Source: Carettochelys insculpta (taxonomy: Eukaryota > Chordata > Testudines > Carettochelyidae). From it: DNA of 64,000 nt. Positions 1-10,766 of this stretch are shown piece after piece; position 1 is the stretch's first letter; the number at the start of each line of letters is the position of its first letter. Below the pieces are notes generated by a model. The model saw nothing but the letters and a program-made list of their open reading frames with translations, searched no databases and had not been told where the DNA came from. The DNA is taken from assembly GCF_033958435.1 (NCBI RefSeq), contig NC_134137.1, forward strand, positions 170,513,501-170,577,500. The letters run 5' to 3'. A program made the translations under genes and the position numbers.

Positions 1-62
1 TATACATATATATATTCAACATACACACACATATATATCTGTATACAAAACATATATCTATA
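1..62. repeat. AT/CA-rich microsatellite
   Basis: Alternating TATA and ACACAC tracts with interruptions; it is cut by the window edge. No gene-like signal. Confidence 0.7.
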
Positions 63-964
63 TACACAATAGACAAAAAGGCAGCAGGCTCAATTTAATC
101 TTATTTTATAATTATAATTTTTATAATTTGCTGACTAACCAGAGGTAGTAACAAAATTTCTTACAGGTACTGTCTTATCACAACCCAGCTCCCTGTCTGC
201 TCTTTGAATAGCTCCCTGCTGGCTTTTGCTGAAGCTCAGCCTGCTCTTGCCAGAGCTGCACACCAGGGTGCACCCACTTACTTTCCTCTTTGTGACTAAC
301 ATACGTGTTACAGAACAGGAATTAGAGCTGGCGGTTCCTTTTGGTAGCCTAAATTTTCATGTCTCCTTCCAAAGATCCAAAAAATACCAAAATTCAAGCA
401 ATGGGGTAGGGGTCTATTTTAGTCTCTTCTTAAAATCAGTTGGCATGTCTCCTTTGTATGCTTTGGACTGTGTTTTCAGATTAACCTATTCTATGGACAT
501 GCACCTGTATTAATTTACCACCAATGTGTCTATAAGAAGGGAGCTTTCAGCGAACACTGTGAGCAGCGAACAGGGGCAGCAGCTAACAGGGAAGGGAGTT
601 TGCCTCTGGGGGTTCGCCAAGGGAGGAGCCCTGTGTTTGTCCTTTTCAGGTATGGTGTTCCACCTGTGCCCTGCAAGGCAGCACTATCAGGAAAAGGAGT
701 CTCTGAAGAGAAGAGCCTGAAGAGCAGTGGGAGAAGGTGGACCTGGGGGCACTGAGAGCAGCTGGGGGGAGAGGGGCCAGTGCAGTGAGGAGGGCGGACA
801 TGGGAGCAGATGGGGGGTAGTGGGTTGGGGAGGGTCCTATGGTGATGGTAGCTGGGGGGGGGGGCGCAAAAGGTGGGGAGGAGGGTCCCAGGGATATGAG
901 GTCATTGCTCCACAGGGAGCTAGGGGGTGACTCGTGGTGACAGGGAGGTATGAAGTAGTGGGAT
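63..964. other. Unassigned sequence with a G-rich patch
   Basis: I recognise no element. Positions 725-930 are strongly G-rich (many GGG runs including a G9 near 855), which opens all three frames and produces meaningless short ORFs. The 5' boundary of the following LINE is unclear and could fall in the last part of this stretch. Confidence 0.4.
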
Positions 965-1488
965 CCTTAACCACATTCTCCACACCCCACTGCCTTGTGG
1001 GTTATCCTGGGAAGGAGAAAGGCTAAGGGAGTAAACCCTGACAGAAAATCTGGAGTGGAGTCCGAAGGCGGTTCGGTGTCAACTTCTGGCACTGTCCCGG
1101 CAACTCCTGCAGCTGAGCTGGTACCAGACATGGAGGTTATCCTCTCATTTGGACTATATCAGTAAAGCTGAGAGGGGGACACTGGTGTCTGGGCAGCCCA
1201 GAGTCTCCATAATAAGTGCCCAAGCTCACGCCCGGAGAGGTACTCCGGCATCGCTGAACAGTGGTGCGTCAACACGGGAGGCAACAGATACCGGTTATAA
1301 GCTCTTGCTTGACTGGCATAGAGAACGAGCGCATGGGGTTGCCTTTGATGGTGGGAGAGATCCTCGAATGTCACTGGACAGTCACCACCCGCCTCAAGCT
1401 GGGCAGCCCCCAGCCAATAGGGTACTGTGCCGCCACAGGTCACCTGCCTCGCTGGGTGCGTGAGGCTTAAGGTTCCTGAACCTGACAA

Positions 1489-2472
1489 GTGACTGAAATT
1501 TGGGCACCAGGCAAACCAATAAGAAAATCAACAAGAAATGAGAAACATCAACAATTTAAGCTTGCTTGCTGGAATGTGCGGACCATGCTGACCGGCTTGA
1601 CTGAAGATCTTCAGGCCATCAGTGACACCCGAAAGACCACTGTCATCAACGAGGAACTGAAGAGGCTCCGAGTTGATATCGCTGCACTGCAAGAGATGCG
1701 ACTCGCAGATTCGGGATCTCTAAAGGAAAAGAACTACACCTTTTTCTGGCAGGGTAAAGCCCAAGAAGAACCCAGAGAGCATGGTGTTGGCTTTGCTGTC
1801 AGAAACACCCTTCTACAAATGGTGGAATTAGTCATGGGAGGATCAGAAAGACTTCTTCGGATCACGCTTCAAACTTGCGCCGGTTCCGTCCACCTGATCA
1901 GCGCTTATGTTCCAACCCTGTATGCCACACCAGAAATAAAAGACAAGCTCTATGACGTGCTTAGTGCTGCTGTAGCGCAAATACCTGCTCGTGAACAACT
2001 GTACATCTTGGGTGACTTCAATGCAAGAGTTGGAGCTGATTGGGCCTCATGGCCTTCCTGCTTAGGACACTTCGGTGTGGGAAAAATGAATGACAATGGA
2101 CAGCGTCTCCTTGAACTGTGCACGTACCACAATCTGTGCATCACAAACACATTTTTCCAAATGAAGCCACAGCACAGAGTGTTGTGGAGACACCCACGCT
2201 CGAAGCATTGGCATCAACTAGATGTGGTCATCACTAGGCGTAATAACCTCAAAAACGTCCTTCTGACACGCAGCTATCATAGTGCTGACTGTGATACAGA
2301 TCACTCGCTAGTTTGCTCCAAGCTCAAGCTGAGACCCAAGAAGCTGTACCGCTCTAAACCTGCTGGAAGGCCCCGCATTGACTCCAGAAAGACAGCAAGT
2401 CGGAGAAAGCTGAAAAGTTCAGAGAGACCCTCCAGGAAAATCTGCACAGCGGCCCCGGGGGCGCCGATGTGA
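1489..2472 (+). pseudogene. LINE ORF, APE-type endonuclease domain
   Basis: This is the N-terminal third of the LINE polyprotein. An APE endonuclease nicks target DNA so the RT can prime from the free 3' end. Visible motifs, numbered from the open frame starting at 1489: CWNVRTM around residue 27-33, LQEMR with the catalytic Glu at 69, SAYVPT at 138-143, GDFNARVG at 175-182 and the SDH-type DTDHSLV at 269-275, so all main catalytic blocks survive. The frame opens after a TGA at 1483 and begins with GTG, so the true start is uncertain; the first ATG lies inside the WNVRTM motif. A frameshift near 2385-2400 moves the continuing protein to the frame starting at 2391 (reads DSKSEKAEKF), so everything after about residue 301 in this frame is out-of-frame noise ending at 2472. 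Confidence 0.85.
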
Positions 2473-3366
2473 CATTCAAATGGCAACATCTGAGGGATAC
2501 AGTTTACAACACAGCCTTGTTGGTGTTTGGAAGAAGAGCTAGAAACATGAACGACTGGTTCGAAGCTAACTCAGATGAGATGATTCCAGTCATTGAAAAG
2601 AAGCGCGCTGCACTCCTGGAGTACAAAGGCTCACCGAGCCAGAGTACCCAGCAAGCACTTAGAGTGGCCAGAAGAACAGTACAGCAGACAGCCAGGCACT
2701 GTGCCAACAACCACTGGCTCCAGCTATGCAGCAGCATCCAGACCTGTGCTGACTTTGGTAATCTCAGAGGAATGTACGAGGGTATGAAGAAGGCATTAGG
2801 ACCCACCCAGAACAAGATGGCACCTCTGAAATCCAAATCTGGTGAAATCATTGCTGACAAAGCCAAACAGATGGAGCGCTGGGTCGAGCACTACTCCAAG
2901 CTGTACTCATGCGAGAACGTTGTGGTTGACACAGCCCTCGATGTCGTCGAGCTCCTACCAATAATGGACGAACTGGATCAAGAACCGACTGTGGATGAAC
3001 TGAAGAGAGCCATCGACAGCATTGCAGTAGGAAAGGCCCCAGGCCAGGATGGTATACCACCAGAGGTAATCAAGTGTGCCGCAGACACACTCCTGGAACC
3101 CCTACATGAGCTACTGTGCCTGTGCTGGAGAGAGGGTGAGGTTCCACAGGATATGCGGGACGCTAACATTGTAACATTGGATAAGAACAAAGGAGACAGA
3201 AGTGACTGCAACAATTACCGTGGAATCTCCCTCCTAAGCGTCACTGGTAAACTGTTCACTCGCGTCATCCTTGGCAGACTCCAGAAGATTGCTGAGAGGG
3301 TGTACCCCGAATCACAGTGCAGATTCCGCGCAGAGAGGTCTACCATTGACATGGTCTTCTCTCTAA
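2391..3366 (+). pseudogene. LINE ORF, linker and first half of reverse transcriptase
   Basis: This continues the endonuclease frame after the frameshift. It holds the linker and the first RT blocks: GKAPGQDGIPPEVIK (near 3030-3074) and the NNYRGISLLSVTGKLF block (near 3210-3255), both standard in non-LTR reverse transcriptases. The protein is interrupted after the codons for VFSL by the MITE at 3367. Upstream, a helical linker full of Arg and Lys (RRTVQQTARH) matches the EN-RT connector of this family. Reading past 3366 enters MITE sequence and stops at 3446. Removing the MITE and one TAA copy brings the next codon into register at 3992, so the insertion, not drift, made this break. Confidence 0.85.
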
Positions 3367-3989
3367 AGCTGCGTCTACACGTGCACGCTATTTCGAAGTT
3401 AACTTTGACGTTAGGCGGCGAGACGTCGAAGTCGCTAACCTCATGAGGAGATAGGAATAGGGCCCTACTTCGACGTTCAACGTCGAAGTAGGGACCGTGT
3501 AGACGATCCGCGTCCCACAATGTCGAAATTGCTGGGTCCTCCATGGCGGCCATCAGCTGGGGGGTTGAGAGATGCTCTCTCTCCAGCCCCTGCAGGGCTC
3601 TATGGTCACCGTGGGCAGCAGCCCTTAGCCCAGGGCTTCTGGCTGCTTCTGCGGCAGCTGGGGATCTATGCTGCAGGCACAGGGTCTGCAACCAGTTGTC
3701 AGCTCTGTGTATCTTGTGTTGTTTAGTGCAACTGTGTCTGGTAGGGGCCCTTTAAGGGAGCGGCTTGCTGTTGAGTCCGCCCTGTGACCCTGTCTGCAGC
3801 TGTGCCTGGCATCCCTATTTCGATGTGTGCTACTTTGACGTGTAGACGTTCCCTCGCTGCGCCTATTTCGATGTTGGGCTGAGCAACGTCGAAGTTGAAC
3901 ATCGATGTTGCTGGCCCTGGAGGACGTGTAGACGTTATTCATCGAAATAGACTATTTCGATGTTGGCTGCACGTGTAGACGTAGCCTAA
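3364..3989 (+). mobile_element. Harbinger-like MITE, copy 1 (620 bp), inserted in the LINE RT
   Basis: The element is 3367-3986, flanked by 3-bp duplications TAA at 3364-3366 and 3987-3989. Termini are inverted: the left starts AGCTGCGTCTACACGTG and the right, reverse-complemented, starts GGCTACGTCTACACGTG. It is packed with TTCGA/TCGAAG motifs near both ends. Compared with copies 2 and 3 (each exactly 682 bp) it lacks 62 bp just inside the left end, between two GCTA repeats. A 3-bp TAA duplication is the hallmark of PIF/Harbinger. A minus-strand 105-codon ORF (3625-3942) is open here as in the other two copies. Confidence 0.9.
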
Positions 3990-5326
3990 GGCAGCTGCAG
4001 GAGAAGTGCAGGGAGCAGAGGAAGCCACTCTACATAGCCTTCATCGACCTGACCAAGGCCTTTGACTTGGTCAGCAGGGATGGTCTGTTCAAACTGCTCC
4101 ACAAGATAGGCTGTCCTCCATGGTTACTCAAGATGATCCAGTCATTCCACAAAGACATGAGAGGAACCATCCAATATGACGGCGCATTATCGGATGCTTT
4201 CAGAATCAGGAGCGGTGTCAAACAAGGATGCGTGCTTGCTCCGACATTGTTTGGGATCTTCTTCGCACTCCTCCTGAAGCATGCCTTTGGATCTTCAACA
4301 GCGTGCATCTTGCTGCACACAAGATCTGATGGGAAACTGTTTAATCTTGCAAGGCTGAAAGCTAAGTCTAAGGTGCGGGAAGTCCTCATCAGAGACATGC
4401 TGTTCGCAGACAATGCTGCTGTAGTGTCTCACACAGAAGACCAGCTTCAAAAACTGCTGGATCAGTTCTCCAAAGTGTGCAAGGACTTTGGGCTTACCAT
4501 CAGCCTAAAGAAGACAAACGTACTTGGTCAGGATGTTGCTGAATTCCCATCAATCAGCATTGACAACTATACGTTAGAGGTCGTCCACGAGTTCGTTTAC
4601 CTCGGGTCCACCATCATTGACACCCTGTCGTTGGACACTGAGCTAAATAGGAGGATTGGAAAAGCGGCCACAACTCTGTCCAGACTCAGCAAGAGAGTGT
4701 GGAATAACAACAAGCTGTACACTCACACCAAAATGCAAGTCTACAGAGCCTGCATCCTCAGCACCCTCCTTTACGGCAGCGAGACTTGAACCCTGTATGC
4801 CCGCCAGGAAAAGAGGCTGAACGTTTTCCACTTGCGCTGCCTCAGGCGCATCCTTGGAATATCATGGAAGGACAGAGTGACCAACACCGCCGTCCTCGAG
4901 CAAGCTGGAATCCCAACCATGCACACCCTCCTCAGGCAGCGTCGACTCCGCTGGCTTGGCCACGTCCACAAGATGAATGATGGAAGGATTCCAAAAGACA
5001 TTCTGTATGGTGGGCTAGCCTCTGGCAAAAGACCTCCCGGACGCCCCCAGTTGCGCTACAAAGATGTCTGCAAGAGAGACCTCAGAGAGGTAGACATCGA
5101 GCTGGACGACTGGGAAGAACTAGCAGATGACCGCAGCAGATGAAGGCAGGGGTTACACAAGGGCCTTCAGAAGGGCGAGATGAGGATCAGACAGCTAGCA
5201 GAAGAGAAGCAAGCGCACAGAAAGCACAGTAAGGACTTGCCAGACACCTGCCACATCTGCAAGAGATGCAGCAAGGACTGTCACTGTTGTGTGGGTCTTC
5301 ATAGTCACAGTAGACACTGTAAATGA
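3990..5326 (+). pseudogene. LINE ORF, second half of RT and C-terminal zinc-finger-like region
   Basis: The frame resumes directly after the MITE. RT motif A is FIDLTKAFD (about 4038-4064) and motif B is GVKQGCVLAPTLF (about 4214-4252). Motif C reads FADN at 4403-4414, so the second catalytic Asp of F/YADD is replaced by Asn. Two stops follow, both TGA where Trp (TGG) is expected from the copy at 29.4-30.0 kb: 4787-4789 and 5141-5143. The thumb/tail region (RCLRRILGISWKDR, RLRWLGHVHKMNDGRIPKDILYG) is well conserved. The protein ends with CKRCSKDCH...HSRHC just before the stop at 5324-5326, a C-x2-C-x12-H-x3-C arrangement likely to bind zinc. This RT is dead by several independent lesions. Confidence 0.87.
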
Positions 5327-5395
5327 AGTCCTCAGTTGAAACTATAAAGGGTGTGATCCATAGTCTATGCAGACTGAAGGATGCCTACTACTAAT

Positions 5396-8135
5396 GTGAA
5401 CAAACTTCCTAAGCTACCTCTTCATGATTTAGCGTGCCAAATAAGCAATTTTAATATTTTCCCCCTAGCTATGTTGGTTGTTGTTCACCCTGTGAAGTCT
5501 CAGGGTATGACTGAGCAGCAAAAGTGGCAGATTGCTGAGTGGAGCAGTCCAGGTGAGTACGCCTGCAATGGTCCTCAATCATTGAATGACAAATTTTATG
5601 ACCTTGACAACTTGAGTAAAGACTACCGAGGAATAGGTTGGAGTATACTGATTAGATACACATTGGTCAGAGACAAGAAGTATGAGCGCATGATTAAAAC
5701 TACAGTTTAGTCACAGAGGTTGTGGACTCTGACTTCAGCCTGCGGCAGTCTGGAATGGCAGAGTCCTCCACTGCCAGTTGACCCTCTAGTTTTTATTCAC
5801 CCTTCAGCTGAATGACTTTTGTTATGAGCACCACTAAGAAGGTGGTGTGTCGCACATCGCATTGATGCACAAAACAAAAGTCATGTGGTGGGTGTTAAAC
5901 AGAGGTTCTGAGTGTGGGAGAGGGCTCAGGGCTGGGGCAGAGGGATGGGGTGCAGGAGTGTGAGGGCTGGAGGGCCTTAGGATGAGTCAGATACAGGGGT
6001 GTGAGGGGTCTGGCTGAGGTTGCAGACTACAGAATAGGGCTGGGCTGAGGAGTCTGGGGATGATGGAGGTGCTCCAGGGCTACCACAGGGAGAGAGAGAT
6101 CTCCCCTAGCACACTCTTCTCACAGCAGCATAACTGCTGGTGGGTGGCTGCTGGAGCAGCAGTTGGGAGCGAGGTTGGCATGGAACTTGGTGGCCAAGAT
6201 CCCCTGCTCAAAGCTCTTGTCTGCCTTTCTTGCTGGATGCAGCCTCCTTCTCCCTCTAACCTTTCCCTGTGGCTCTGTTTGGTCTTTGGGCCCCATGGTC
6301 TGGAGCCTCTGCGCTGTGGCTATGCAGATTCAGGAAATCATGGGACTGATTCTGCATTATTACATTGTCTGATTTTTACAAATGTTATCTCATTGGAAGG
6401 TAAGGTGGTAATAAAACTGGTAATACTTGTAATATGTTGAAATACCAGATAAAAAAGCCGTGCTGAGCTGATTTAGTGTGGGCAGACCATTTTCTGTTTA
6501 GATTAGGGATGTGCCTTATACTATGGGTAAGGTTACCATGTTTGAGGACACTGCTGGAGGATGAGGATGGAGGCTAAAGGGAGCACAGTTTGGTGGTACT
6601 AAAGGGGTATATGGGTAATGTGGGAATATTTTAGGGGTGCTGGAGGGAATGTGTGGGGGTTGCTGGAGGGTTGTGTGTACTGGAAGGGTTATTTGGCAGG
6701 TGCTGGAGAGGGCAGTGTAGGTCCCTGTCAGCTCAGGCCCAGGAATCAATGCCAACTGTTCATCAGTGCCTCCCTGTGGGGGTCTCTGCCTTCCTGGGGC
6801 TGGGAGCCAGGGCCAGGGTGGGCAGGATCCAGCAGCTGAGCAGGACAGATCTGAGGGTGGCACATGTGCAGAAACCAACTGGAATGCAGACCAGCCTTTC
6901 TGAGCTGCAATGTCTGCTCTTAAACAGCTTGGGCATTGCTGCTGCTTTGAAAAACCTGCCCACAGTGAGGGCGGGGGATCAACAAAGTGGCCGCGTCTGA
7001 GGGGAAAATACAGACGTATGGTAATCGTACAACCAGTGTCAACACAATGTTCAGCTACCAGAATACCCTAGCTCCTGGGGCTGATAGACCTGCCAGGCCC
7101 TTGGGCAAAGGGTGTGTGTGGGTCATCCCCCATGGAAGGGGTGGGGTCTTGGGTGGAAGAGACAGAGCTGGGGCTGCCTGGACTGTGCTGGGCACCCCCT
7201 TGCCCTCAGTACCGCCAGGAGTGAGCGGCACAGTGCTCTGTCAGTGATTTAAAGCACCTCTGGCTCCAGCTGCTGCTCCAGTAGCAGCAGCAGTGGTCTG
7301 GAGCAACAGGCCGCTTTGAATTGTTGGGCCCTGTGTTAGTTGCCCCCTTGGTTCTCTTCCTGTCGGTGTCCCTGGAGTGTGAGAATGCCCCTGCCAGCAT
7401 AACCTCACATGCATGCTATGCGGGGGGTGGGGGGGGTGCCATTTTGCTCCACAAAATGGAATCTTCCTTGCATTGTGACCTCATACACGTGGTGTATTCC
7501 TGGGTGAATTCTGCAGATGACTCCATTTTGTTCTACCAAATGGCATTGTCCGTGTAGTGTGAGCTCACATGCGTGACACATGCAAGGTTATGCAGTGTGG
7601 AAGGAGGCAGTCTGAGAACAAAACGGCAGCCTTCACATGGCAAAAATGAGCTCGTTTGCTATTCTGGTGCAAACCAGCCCCATAACAGCACAGCAGTTAC
7701 CGTAGCAACTAACCCTCTGCAGTAGAGTCACTGCTGGGTTCTCAGCAAACCACCGCCGGGTCCCCAGTCAGCTGCAAAATATAAAACGGTTTGTTCAGCT
7801 GTCATCTTCTGATGGAAGGACACAGCCAGCAGCACTTATACTCGCTAGCAACAGGTCTGTCACAGGTAGTAAATGCAGGACAATGGTACCTCATCAGGTC
7901 TACCTTCCCTCAGGCAGGAGACTCTAGTCAATTCCTATCCCCTGCTGCACTTCCCTGACAGAGGGAGAGCTGGAGGCCCACCATCCCTCCCGGCTAGCCT
8001 CTGACTGCACTGGCTTCTACTCTTCTCACTCCTGTCCCCAAGCCTAGCACCTACTGAATGGCAATGGTCATTGCACCTACTGCAGTGCATTAACCCTCTC
8101 CTGGTCAATGTGGGGTGTATGTACCTCATCACAAT
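5396..8135. other. Unassigned stretch with GC-rich patches and an 84-bp dimer
   Basis: No gene recognised. Positions 5890-6060 are G-rich and low complexity, like the interiors of turtle MITEs. Positions 6525-6720 begin 'GGTTACCAT..GAGGACACTGCTGG', which recalls degraded hAT ends, but no second end is clear. At 7439 and 7523 an 84-bp unit starting CCATTTTG..CAAATGG is imperfectly repeated; each unit starts with a small hairpin. A 109-codon ORF at 5381-5710 has no recognisable motif and starts in the LINE tail. Confidence 0.35.
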
Positions 8136-8139
8136 ACCC

Positions 8140-8316
8140 CCAGTTATTCACCTGTTTATCCTATCAACACTCCTGTGGGGTAAGGAATGGTTGTTGCACA
8201 CATGATGAACTGAGGCACATACACAGCAAGTAATATAATCAAGATTATGCTGGAAGTCTCTGGTGGAACAGGAAGGCTCTAGGCTGGCAGCCCAACCACT
8301 GGGCCATCCTTCCTTT
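8140..8316 (-). repeat. MIR-like SINE relic
   Basis: On the minus strand this follows the MIR core and tail order. On the plus strand it reads reversed: 'TCCTATCAACACTCCTGTGG', then 'GATGAACTGAGGCACA', then a stretch ending in 'CAGCCCAACCACTGGGCCATCC'. Divergence is high, so the family call rests on block order. Confidence 0.5.
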
Positions 8317-8724
8317 TAGATGAACCGTTTACGTAAGTAAATGTTGCTCATGAGCATGTCTGTGTGATTGATTTCTGTATTGTAATGAATCAGACTCCTG
8401 ATGCATTCATTTCTAAGAGTTTGTTTTCTGACAACTGATTTCAGGTACTCTCTAAATCTACAGTCTGTCTCTTAGCAACAGTAGATGCCACAGAATAGAA
8501 AAAGGGTCACCAGCAACTTCACACTCTCACCTCTCTGCTACCAGAAGGAGGAGTAAGTGGTTTTAAAACTAGAAAAATAATTAAATCAGAGAAGACTTCG
8601 TAAATAGCACAAAGAATCTGTAAATCTATTACTTGTCAACAGACCATCTTGAGAGCTTTGTGTTTTTCATATTCAGGATAAATACATTTCTGAAACCTCT
8701 TGCTTCCCTGATCGCCTACATTTT
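8317..8724. other. Unassigned AT-rich stretch
   Basis: I see no coding or repeat signal beyond general AT richness. Confidence 0.3.
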
Positions 8725-8792
8725 AAAGCCAGGAAGCACCATCAGATCATCTAGTCTGACATCTTCTATGGCACAAGTCAGAGAACTTCACC
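8725..8792 (-). mobile_element. CR1 LINE 3'-end fragment
   Basis: The plus strand reads 'GCACCATCAGATCATCTAGT' then 'CTGACATCTTCTATGGCACA', the reverse of the common CR1 3' untranslated end. It is short and directly abuts a PLE tail. Confidence 0.6.
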
Positions 8793-8920
8793 AGATCTGA
8801 AGTAGTTCTGTCCCCTGAAAGCTCATCCCCTAACAAATTATTTTGTTAGTCTTTAAAGTGCTGTAGGACTGCTTTTTGTTTTGTGAAGATATAGTCTAAC
8901 ATGGCTACCTCTCTGTGACC
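8793..8920 (+). mobile_element. Penelope-like element 3' tail, single copy
   Basis: It reads, in PLE sense, GATCTGAAG, a CCCTGAAAGCTCATC block, TTTTGTTAGTCTTTAAAGTG, an internal T-rich segment, and the terminal TAGTCTAACATGGCTACC. Order and content match the 3' ends of the coding PLEs at 14.3 and 38.0 kb. The stem after CTGAAG is eroded and I see no target duplication. Confidence 0.75.
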
Positions 8921-10044
8921 GTGTGCCTTGTTACTAATTTCATTTGTTGGGCGTCAGATTCCAGCCATTTCTTCTTCAGTCTTTATCTGCCGGATTCAAC
9001 AGTCAGTGAGGGCTGGGTATATTCTCCTCAGAAGAGGATTTGTAAGCTGTAATCATGTCACCTCACAGTCTTCTTTTTGATAAACTAACCGGATTGAGCC
9101 CATTAAATCTCTGTTAATGTGCCACAGTTCTGGGTGTGCATGATTGATTATGAGGAGATTAGCTATAACGAAAGCAAAATGAAGGGAGAGGAGCGCAGGC
9201 AGGGTGGACTGAAGCTGAGGTGAAGAAAGTGTGAGGGAGGTGGAGTGTTAGAGCAAGCCCCCAATTACTATAGGGCAGAGACAGTCCAGTCAAAACTGGA
9301 GGAAGCTCTCTGGGGTCACCTGTTTACTAACTTTGGAAGAAAGAGTATATAAAGATGATCCCGCTTTGAATTGTTTCTTTTTGTGTGTAGTTTTTAGGTT
9401 GTGGGCTTCTCTAGACAGAAGCTCGCCGGGTCTGCAAATTACCAGCTTATTGATACCCATAGAAGCCCATATTTAGGCCACGCGTATGATCTTACACTTA
9501 GGTGAATTTTCCCCTGTACAGCTCAGAATACAACTTTTCTCTGCAAGGAAATACCAACAGAATTATCCGATTGCCCTCACTACTTCCCTTTGCAGACACG
9601 TCTAGAGGCCCAGCTCTGGGAGGCAGGGATTTGGGGAAAGAAGTGAGATCCACCATGCTTTGAAGGGAAGTGAAGGGAACAAACTGGGGCTGGGGATGAG
9701 GCGGAGTCCTCTGCTGAGGCATCAGTTCTTGACAAACCCGCCTCCAGCACTCCTGTGTCTGTGTCCCAGAAAGTCCAGGTATCAAGGCAACACTTCCAGT
9801 TCTGGGCTGCCTTCACCAGCCCTACTCTCCACCATACAATAACTTAACCCTTTGCTTGGCCCACTTTGCCTTTTAACTGCTGCTCCTCGGGAGGTAAGCA
9901 GCTCCATGGTGAACACTAGAGGCAAGTAAGCGTGTGGCAGAGCATGGGAGGAACTGCAATCAATGAGGATGCAGTGGGGCAAAGCGGAAGGGTTTCCGTC
10001 CTGCTAAGTGCTGAGCTTCCTCCATTCCTGCTGTTGTTTTAATA
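8921..10044. other. Unassigned stretch
   Basis: I see nothing I can name. A TATATAAAGATG string near 9345 looks TATA-like but has no gene after it. Confidence 0.3.
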
Positions 10045-10689
10045 TACAGTAAACCCTTGAAATGGGCAGTTTCAAGTTGAGCTTAACCCACATTAATGCG
10101 AGTTAAGCGTAACTCAAAATCCTTCTCCCCCCCAGCCCTGGTTCAAACTCCCCAACCCCGCGCGGCCCTGGTTCAACCCTCCCTGGACCCGCTTACCACC
10201 CATGTACAGCTTCAGCTCACCCCCAACCCCTGCACCCGCATTGGGCTCCAGCTCACAACCACCGTGCACGGCTCTGGCTCAAAATCCCCACATGCAACCC
10301 AGGTTCAATGCCTCTGCCTCCCGGCTCAACACCCAAACGTGGCTCTAACAAGTCCCTGCACCGGTTCAACTGCCCCCCCCCATGTGTGGCCCCAGCTCAA
10401 CTCCACCCCTGCCCCCTGCAGTCCCCACCCACCACCAGGCTTAACCCCCAGCCCCCCTCCCATGACCCCAACCCACCACCAGGCTGAACCCTCCCCAACT
10501 GCCCCCTCTACCCCCCCCACAACCCAAGGACTTACCTTTCAAAAGAAGCTCCAGGTACTCCTGCTGCTTCCCCTGCTGCAGAATGTGCATTCCACCAGGG
10601 AAAAAAGCGGCTCCCTGACTTATGCAAAGTTCAAGTTATGCAAGTGTGTGTGGGAACACAACCCTCGTGTAAATCGAGGTACTACTGTA
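10045..10689. mobile_element. TA-target MITE (Tc1/mariner or pogo-like) with GC-rich core
   Basis: The element is 10047-10687 between TA dinucleotides. The left end is CAGTAAACCCTTGAAATGGG; the right end, reverse-complemented, is CAGTAGTACCTCGATTTACA, an imperfect terminal inverted repeat typical of Tigger/pogo MITEs. The core (10125-10530) is a C-rich, loosely repeated 'CCCTGGTTCAAC' array that keeps a 242-codon reading frame open; that ORF is Pro/Thr/Ser low complexity and is not a gene. Confidence 0.75.
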
Positions 10690-10766
10690 TTATTAATCAT
10701 GTGGAAAGTGCTGACACTGTATAAAAGATGCACCAAGACAGAGCAAGTCCCAGAGCTCTTACATGC

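Larger units (their letters stand above)
965..5395 (+). mobile_element. Near full-length CFDP2-like non-LTR retrotransposon (LINE), inactivated
   Basis: The element has a 5' untranslated region of roughly 0.5 kb, an APE-type endonuclease, a reverse transcriptase, a C-terminal zinc-finger-like motif, and a 3' end that finishes in a short CTA/ACT repeat ('GCCTACTACTA'). The same 3' end recurs at 30111 and, inverted, at 16861, which fixes the 3' terminus. The 5' limit is approximate and I could not find a target-site duplication. Vertebrate copies of this ORF are often misannotated as craniofacial development protein 2-like. The simple-repeat tail resembles RTE-type elements, but the clade is not settled from reading alone. 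It is broken by one frameshift, two stops, a catalytic substitution and a 620-bp MITE. Confidence 0.85.

Noticed and set aside
1261..1488. Short ORFs on both strands upstream of the endonuclease
   Set aside because: They fall in the LINE 5' untranslated region and show no family motif; an ORF1 could not be supported.
5381..5710. 109-codon ORF after the LINE tail
   Set aside because: It starts within the LINE 3' repeat, has no recognisable motif, and no splice or promoter context.
9340..9380. TATATAAAG as a possible core promoter
   Set aside because: No exon, CpG-rich region or repeat promoter follows; AT-rich context makes it expected by chance.
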